From an uncultured Bacilli bacterium (GTDB lineage: Bacteria; Bacillota_I; Bacilli_A; RF39; UBA660): a stretch of DNA of 7,578 nt. Every line of letters starts with the position of its first letter. Position 1 is the first letter of the stretch. Below the pieces are notes generated by a model. It worked only from the letters and a program-made list of their open reading frames with translations. It did no database searches and had not been told where the DNA came from. Of this stretch, positions 1 to 7,100 are shown in pieces. The stretch covers positions 1 through 7,578 of the forward strand of contig CANRQD010000065.1 of assembly GCA_947632685.1 (NCBI GenBank). The letters are read 5' to 3'. A program made the position numbers and the translations under genes.

Positions 1-66
1 GGCGCCCCTGCTAAGGGTGTAGGTCGGGCAACCGGCGCGAGAGTTCAAATCTCTCCTGCTCCGCCA
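1..66 (+). tRNA. tRNA-Ser(GCU), 5' end cut by window
   Basis: This is the 3' part of a serine tRNA that reads AGC/AGU codons. The anticodon stem CGCCC/GGGTG (one G-T pair) encloses the seven-base loop CTGCTAA, which puts GCT in the anticodon position. A long class II variable arm follows, with stem GTCGG/CCGGC and a GCAA tetraloop; such an arm is expected for Ser and not for most other tRNAs. The T arm is GAGAG/CTCTC around TTCAAAT. The 3' acceptor strand is CTGCTCC, then the discriminator G and a genomically encoded CCA. The acceptor 5' strand and D arm, about 25 bases, lie outside the window; by pairing the missing strand should be GGAGCAG. A terminator follows within about 10 bases, so this is the last gene of its transcript. 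Confidence 0.96.
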
Positions 67-76
67 TTAAAAAATT

Positions 77-100
77 AATCGTTTTTTAACGATTTTTTTT
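77..100 (+). terminator. Intrinsic terminator after tRNA-Ser
   Basis: A perfect seven-base inverted repeat, AATCGTT (77-83) and AACGATT (88-94), encloses a TTTT loop and runs into an uninterrupted T tract (93-100). The stem is A+T-rich, as expected in this genome. Its position about 10 bases after the CCA end fits a factor-independent terminator for the tRNA transcript, separating it from the synthase gene. Confidence 0.85.
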
Positions 101-139
101 GTTTAAAAATTACTTTTATTAATAGGACTTTTTTCTTCT

Positions 140-174
140 TTAACCTTTTAATATTAATATGTTTATGATATACT
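140..174 (+). promoter_or_regulatory. Candidate sigma-A-type promoter of the glucan synthase gene
   Basis: Two overlapping readings are possible. One is an extended -10, TG-A-TATACT (166-174), five of six bases matching TATAAT, which would tolerate the weak -35. The other is TTAACC (140-145), an 18-base spacer and TATGAT (164-169). Either places transcription start around 176-182, giving a leader of only about 20 bases that leaves no room for a riboswitch or attenuator. A/T-only tracts upstream (101-135) could act as an UP-like element, but in this genome such tracts carry little information. The gene therefore probably has its own promoter and is not read through from the tRNA. Confidence 0.6.
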
Positions 175-179
175 ATCAT
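165..179. repeat. Perfect palindrome over the -10 region (possible operator)
   Basis: ATGATA (165-170) and TATCAT (174-179) form a perfect six-base inverted repeat around a TAC centre. It covers the predicted -10 hexamer, where a dimeric repressor would block polymerase. An arm this short in A+T-rich DNA can arise by chance, and no regulator gene is in the window. Confidence 0.3.
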
Positions 180-184
180 TAGAT

Positions 185-189
185 AGGAG
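185..189 (+). promoter_or_regulatory. Ribosome binding site fixing the start at 199
   Basis: AGGAG at 185-189 lies nine bases upstream of ATG at 199. It is a strong Shine-Dalgarno core inside a purine-rich stretch and is the reason for choosing this start. The next in-frame ATGs are hundreds of bases downstream, beyond the conserved EWLIDNYYLI segment of the family. Confidence 0.85.
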
Positions 190-198
190 AGATAGGCT

Positions 199-1128
199 AT
201 GCATAAATACTTAAAAAAATTTTTTTTAGATTGTGCTGATATAAATAAGTATTATGATAACCTAGTTAGTAAGACCAAATTATTTAAATATGTCGGTATA
301 ACTAATGAATGGTTAATTGATAATTATTATTTAATAGTTGAAAATAAAAAAAATATTTATGAAAATAGAAAAGGTATTAGTAAAAAGCTTTCTAAATGTA
401 ATAGTATTTATGCAGTAGTTAAAAATATAGTAGAAGAATCAGAATATAATATTAATTATAGAAATTTTATAAAGGATATAAACACATATCAAAAAAAGCA
501 AAATATATATTTTTCATATAAAGAGATTTCATCAATACCTGAAATATTATTATTAATATATGTATCTAAATTAAATGAGATATGTAAAGAATCATATAAA
601 GAACTATGTGCTAAAGAAGAAATAGAAAAAATAGTAAATAATTTAGATTCAACTGCTAATATTAATGTTTTTAATAATATAGATATTGTACATGATAGTA
701 ATTATATATTTGAAATTAATAATCAATTAAAAAAGTTAGGTGTGGGAACTAACTTATTATTTAGAGAATACAATATATTATTAGAAAGAAATAATATTAG
801 TATAAGAGAAATATTAAATGATGAATATAAAAAAAGAGCTAATACTAATATACTAATTTCTAATATATTTAATAATATTAAAGAATTTGTTGACTATGAT
901 ATAGAAGATTTATATGAATCAATTAGTATGTGTGAAAAACTTCTTATGAAAGATAAAGTATACTATAATATGACTTCTGAAACAAAGATTTTATATAGAG
1001 AAAAAATTACTAAGCTTGCAAATAAAAAGAATATTAGTGAAGATAAATATGTTGAAACATTATTAAATAATATTGATTTATCATGTAATCATATTGGATT
1101 TAGTTTATTTAAAAAAAAGAAATATACT
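199..1128 (+). other. N-terminal region of the synthase (residues 1-310)
   Basis: This part is the least conserved of the protein. It still carries the family's N-terminal signature EWLIDNYYLI (residues 37-46), where proteobacterial relatives have EWLLDN-type sequence. Near its end it has the spaced Y-x2-M-x3-T-x3-YR pattern (about residues 256-267) seen just before the first membrane helices in this family. No signal peptide is present: residues 1-14 are charged and hydrophobic but not a cleavable leader. It is expected to be cytoplasmic. Its biochemical role is not something I can derive from the sequence. Confidence 0.75.
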
Positions 1129-4100
1129 GCTAGAATGATAATATATATATTATCGATTTTGGCATGTAGTTTTATAATAACTTACTATATTTCTAAATAT
1201 TTTATTGCTTCTCAAATTCTTGGCTTTTTAATATTAATTATTCCAGTAAATCAATTGGTTATACAAATAATTAATCAAATACTTAGTTTATTTATTAAAG
1301 TTAGACCATTACCTAAAATGGATTATTCTAAAAAAATACCTAACTCAGCAGCTTCAATGATTGTTATACCAACTATTATTGGTAATACTGAAAAAATTAA
1401 AAAAATGTTTGATAAATTAGAAGCCTTATATATTGTAAATAAAAGTGACAATCTATATTTTACATTACTTGGGGATATAAAAGAGAGTGATAAAAAAAGT
1501 CTTCCTATAGACCAAGAAATTGCAAAATATGGTGTTGAATATGTAGAAAAATTAAATAAAAAATATAAAAAAGAAATCTTTCATTTTGTATATAGAAAAA
1601 GAATATGGAATGAATCAGAAAATAAATTTTTAGGTTATGAAAGAAAAAGAGGAGCATTACTTCAGTTTAATAGATTACTACTTGGTAAAATGACTAAAAA
1701 GGATGAAGATAAATATTTTAATACTAATACATTACATAATTTTGATAAAAAAATAAAATATGTTATTTCAATTGATACAGATACAGAAATAGTATTAAAT
1801 TCATTACCAAATTTAATAGGTTGTATGGCACATCCTTTAAATACTCCTGTATTAAATAAAGCTAAAACTAAGGTTATTGCAGGATATTCAATTATGCAAC
1901 CTAGATTAAATATTGATATAGAGTCAACTAATAAATCATTATATTCACAAGTTTTTGCTGGAATAGGTGGGTTTGATGCATATAGCATATTAGTTCCTAA
2001 TATAAATCAAGATTTATTTTTTGAAGGCAGTTTTGCAGGAAAAGGTATATATGATTTAGAAATATTTGACCAAATTTTATATAATAAATTTCCAGATAAT
2101 TTAATATTATCTCATGATTTAATAGAAAGTAATTATTTAAGATGTGGTTACGTTTCTGATGTAGAATTTATTGAAGACTTTCCATCTGAGTTTTTAAATG
2201 ATACAAAAAGACATCATAGATGGGCTAGAGGAGATACACAAATTCTTGGATATTTATTACCTAAAACAACAACAAAAAATGGTACAAAAGAAAAAAATCC
2301 TATAAATATTTTAGGTAAGTGGAAAATATTAGATAATGTTATAAGAATGTTTTTATATCCTTCTTTACTTTTATTAATTATATGTACAATATTCTTTTCA
2401 AATCATAAATTATTATTTTTATTATTTTTATATTTAGTTATATCATTTCCAATAATTACATTTTTAAGAAATAAATTTTATTACAAAAGAAATGATAAAA
2501 CTACAGTATATTATAGAAATTTAACTTTTGGTGGAAAATCTCTTATTATAAGAAGTATTATTGTTTTTGCTACTATACCTTATTATGTGTATTTGTATAT
2601 GGATGCTTTCTGTAGATCTATATATAGATTATTCATATCACATAAAAATTTGCTTAATTGGACAACTGCTGAAGATGTAGAAAATGATTCTAAAATTAGT
2701 TTATATAATTATATTAATAATTTTAAATTTAATATTTTTGTAGGAATTATTTTATTAGTAGTAGGAACTGTATTAAAAAATTATTATGCTTTAGTTATTT
2801 CAATTTTCTTTTTATTAGCACCTCTCTATATATATTATGTTAGTAAAAGTTTTGATTATAATAATAAAAAATTAGATTTTAGAAAAAATAAAGATATTTT
2901 AGGTATTGCTAGAAGAACATGGAATTATTTTAAAGAAAATCTTACTGAGGAAAATAATTATTTAATACCTGATAATTATCAAGCAAATAGAGATATTAAG
3001 ATGGATTATAGGACTTCATCTACTGATATTAGTTATTCTTTGACTAGTGTTATATGTGCTTATGAACTTAAATTTATAACTATAAATTCTGCTATAACGT
3101 ATTTGGATAATATTATTAAAACTATAGATTCATTAGAAAAATGGCATGGTCATTTATATAATTGGTATGATATAAAAACTAAAAAGGTATTAAATCCTAG
3201 ATTTATATCTACAATAGATTCAGGTAATTTAGTTGCTTCTTTATTTGTAGTTCGTGAGTTTTTGGAAAAGTATAATGAAGATTATTTAGTAAAATTATGT
3301 GATAAATTAATATCAAATACTAATTTTAAAAAATTATATACTAAAAAAGATGTATTTAGTATTGGTTATTTGGAAGATGAACATTCATTATCAATTTATA
3401 ATTATAATAAATTTGCTAGCGAATCTAGACTTACTAGTTTTATAGCAATATGTAAAGGTGATGTATCTAGTAAACATTGGTTTTGTCTTGATAAATCATT
3501 AACTACATATAAAAAACATAAGGGATTAATTTCATGGAGTGGTACCGCTTTTGAATATTTTATGCCTCTTTTATACATGAGAAATTATAAAAATACTTTA
3601 TTAGATGAATCGTATAATTTTGCATATTTTTGTCAAAAAGATTATGCATCATCTGTTTCTAAAAAGTTACCTTGGGGAATAAGTGAATCTGCTTATGATG
3701 AATTAGATAATTCTGAGAATTATAAATATAGTAGTTTTTCTGTACCAGCACTTAAAGCTCGTGAAGATAAAAATACTAAAATAGTTATATCACCATATTC
3801 ATCTTTAATGGTAATGTCACTATATCCAGAAGATGTATATCAAAATATAGAGAGATTAAAACAATTGAATATGTTATCAAAATATGGGTTTTATGATTCT
3901 TATGATTATGATACAAAATCTGTTGTAAGATCTTGTTATGCACATCATCAAGGTATGAGTTTAATTGGTATTACTAATTATTTAAAAAATAATATTATTC
4001 AAGAATATTTTCATAGTAACGTTAAAATTAAATCATTTGATATTTTATTAAAAGAAAAAGTACAAGTAAAAGCTGATATTGATATGAAAATAGCAAAATA

Positions 4101-7100
4101 TAAAAAATTTAATTATAAAAAAGAAGTTATTCATAATGATATTAGAGTATTTTCATATATTTCTGATATGCCAGAAGTGAGTGTATTATCTAATAGAAAG
4201 TATACTTTACTTATGAATGATAGAGGTAATAGTTTTTCTAGATATAGAACTTTACAATTAAATAGATATCGTAAAATAACTGAACAGGATTATGGTATGT
4301 TTTTGTATATTAAAGATATTGCAACTAATAAAGTTTGGTCTAATACTTATGCTCCAATTAATGAAAAACCAGATAAGTATGAAGTTGTTTTTGCATCTGA
4401 TAAAATTAAATATATAAGAACAGATGGTCCGATTACTACTAAAACTGAAATTATTGTAACAGGATTACATAATTCAGAAATTAGAAAATATACCTTTACA
4501 AATGATAGTGATGATTTTAAAGTATTAGAATTAACTACATATACTGAACCTATTTTATGTGAAAATACAGATGATGTTGCACATCGAGTATTTAATAATA
4601 TGTTTTTAGAAAGTATATATGATCCAAAAACTAACTCGCTTATAATGACTAGAAAAAATAGAGAAACAGGTACTAAAACTTATATGATTAATAGGCTACT
4701 TATTGAAAATCCGGTTGATAAATATAGTTATGAAACAGATAGATTTAATTTTATAGGAAGAGGAAATACAGTAACTAATCCTATCTCTTTAAATAATGAA
4801 TTATCAAATAATATAGGTACTTCCTTAGAGCCAGTTATGAGTATTAGAAATAGAATAGAAATTGCACCAAATAGTAAAAAAGATGTGTATTTTATATGTG
4901 GATTTGGTAGAAGTTATGAACAAGTTATGGAAATTGTTAATACATATGATAACAAACTATCAATAAAAAAAGCATTTAGATTATCTAACGCTATGAATAT
5001 TATCCATACAAAAAATATGAATTTAACTGGTGAAGAAATGAGAACTTATAACATAATGTTAAATTACTTATATCAAACAACAAAAATAGCAGTTAATGAA
5101 AAAAGAAGAGAGTACTTAAGAAAAAATGCTTTGGCTCAAAATGGATTATGGAAATTTGGTATTAGTGGTGATAGACCAATTATATTAGTAAATATTACAG
5201 ATATATTAAATATGTCATTTGTATATGATATTTTAAAAGCCTTTGAGTATTTTAAAAATAAATCTATATTTATAGATATAATTATTGTTAATAGTGAAAA
5301 AGAAGCTCCTGATATAGTAAAAAAAGAAATTGATAATGAATTATATAGAATTTTTAGTGTAAATAGCTTTAGAAATACACCAGGTGGAGTTACTGTAATA
5401 GATAATAATATTCTTACTGAAGAAGATAAATCTCTTTTACATATAGTTCCTAGATTAATGTTTGATGTTAAGAGTCATTATTCATTAAAAGATGAAATAG
5501 AATTATTGCAAAAAAATAATAAAATAAATGATTATAAACTACTAGAAACAGAAGATAATTTAAAGATAGTTTATAAAGATAGATTAAAATTTGATAATAG
5601 TTATGGTGGCTTTAGTAAAAAAGGATTAGAATATGTTATTAAGAATATTAATACCCCAACTCCATGGAGTAATGTTATTTCTAATGGTAATTTTGGTACG
5701 ATTATAACTAATAATGGTTGTGGTTATACTTATGCATATAATAGTTATGAATTTAAGATAACATCTTGGACTAATGAAATGGTAATAAATGATAAATCTG
5801 AAGGCATTAAGATAAATGGTAAAGTATTTGAACCTACTAAATGTAGACATGGATTTGGTTATTCTATTTTAGAAAGTGAAACTAAAGAATTATATCATTC
5901 TTTAACTGAATTTGTAGCTTTAGAGGATAATATTAAAATATACATATTAAAATTAACTAATAAAGACAACGCTAATAAAAAATTGGATATTTCATTTTTT
6001 ATAAATCCAACTTTTGGTAATTTTGAAGAGAAAACTTCTCGTCATATTTTAACTGAATTTATGGGTGATGATAATTATTTAAAATTGAGAAATGTCTATA
6101 GTATTGACTATAGTGATGTTAATGTATTTATGTCTTCATCAGAAAAAATATATGCTGCAACTATTGATAAAATATTAGTTAAGGATATTAATGTATGTGT
6201 TGATTTAGATGCAAATAGTGAAAAAGAAATTGTATTTACTTTAGGTTGTAGTAAAGATGAAGATAAAAACTTAAATTTAATAGAAAAATATAATAATTTA
6301 AATATGGCTAAAAATGAATTGAAATTAGTTACTAATTCATGGAATGATAAGCTATCAACTATTAAGGTTAAGACTCCAGATGAATCATTTGATTATATGT
6401 TGAATGGTTGGTATTTATATCAAACTATATCATCTAGAATTCAAGCTAAAGCAGGATTTTATCAAGTTAGTGGAGCATTTGGATATCGTGATCAATTACA
6501 AGATTCAATGAATATTTGCGTTGTTAATAAAGATTATACAAGAAATCAAATTTTAATAAATGCTAAACATCAATTTATAGAAGGTGATGTTCTTCATTGG
6601 TGGCATAGTAAGAATCATTTTGGTATTCGTAGTCGTTTTAGAGATGATTATTTATGGTTAGTTTATGCAACAATATACTATTTAGAAATTACAGAAGATA
6701 AATCTATTTTAGATGAGGAAGTTCCTTTTGTTGTAGGTGATAATTTATCTGATCATGAAAATGAAAGAGGCGTTATTTTTACATATAGTTCTTATACAAA
6801 GCCTTTATTTGAACATTTACTTTTATCTTTAAAATTAGCAATGAGTCATATGGGAAGTCATGGATTACCATTAATGGGTGGCGGTGACTGGAATGATGGT
6901 ATGAATAAAGTAGGAATTAAAGGAAAAGGTGAAAGTGTTTGGTTAGGATTTTTCTTATATGATATTATAAATAATTTTATAAAAATTTTAGATAAATATT
7001 ATCCTGATATTAAAAAAGATTCATATATAAGTTTTAATGAAAACTTAAAGAACAATTTAAATAAATATGGTTGGGATAAAAACTATTATTTACGTGCTTA

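Noticed and set aside
1..66. tRNA-Ser 3' end as an integration (att) site
   Set aside because: tRNA 3' ends often serve this purpose, but no integrase and no second copy of the tRNA 3' end occur in the window, and the next gene has the same A+T bias as its surroundings.
101..198. Riboswitch or attenuator leader
   Set aside because: The predicted transcript leader is about 20 bases and no second terminator-like hairpin is present between 101 and 198.
1111..1122. Programmed frameshift at the A8-G-AAA run
   Set aside because: The zero frame stays open and conserved on both sides of the run, so no frameshift is needed to make the product.
1662..1988. 108-codon open frame on the minus strand
   Set aside because: It lies wholly opposite the GT84 core, whose frame is confirmed by conserved motifs on the plus strand. 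Its Ile/Leu-rich composition is what antisense A+T-rich coding DNA produces, and I see no ribosome binding site or family resemblance.
5626..5850. 74-codon open frame on the minus strand
   Set aside because: It is antisense to the conserved GH94 beta-sandwich. Low-complexity Ile/Thr/Tyr content and absence of any recognisable motif indicate a shadow of the real gene.
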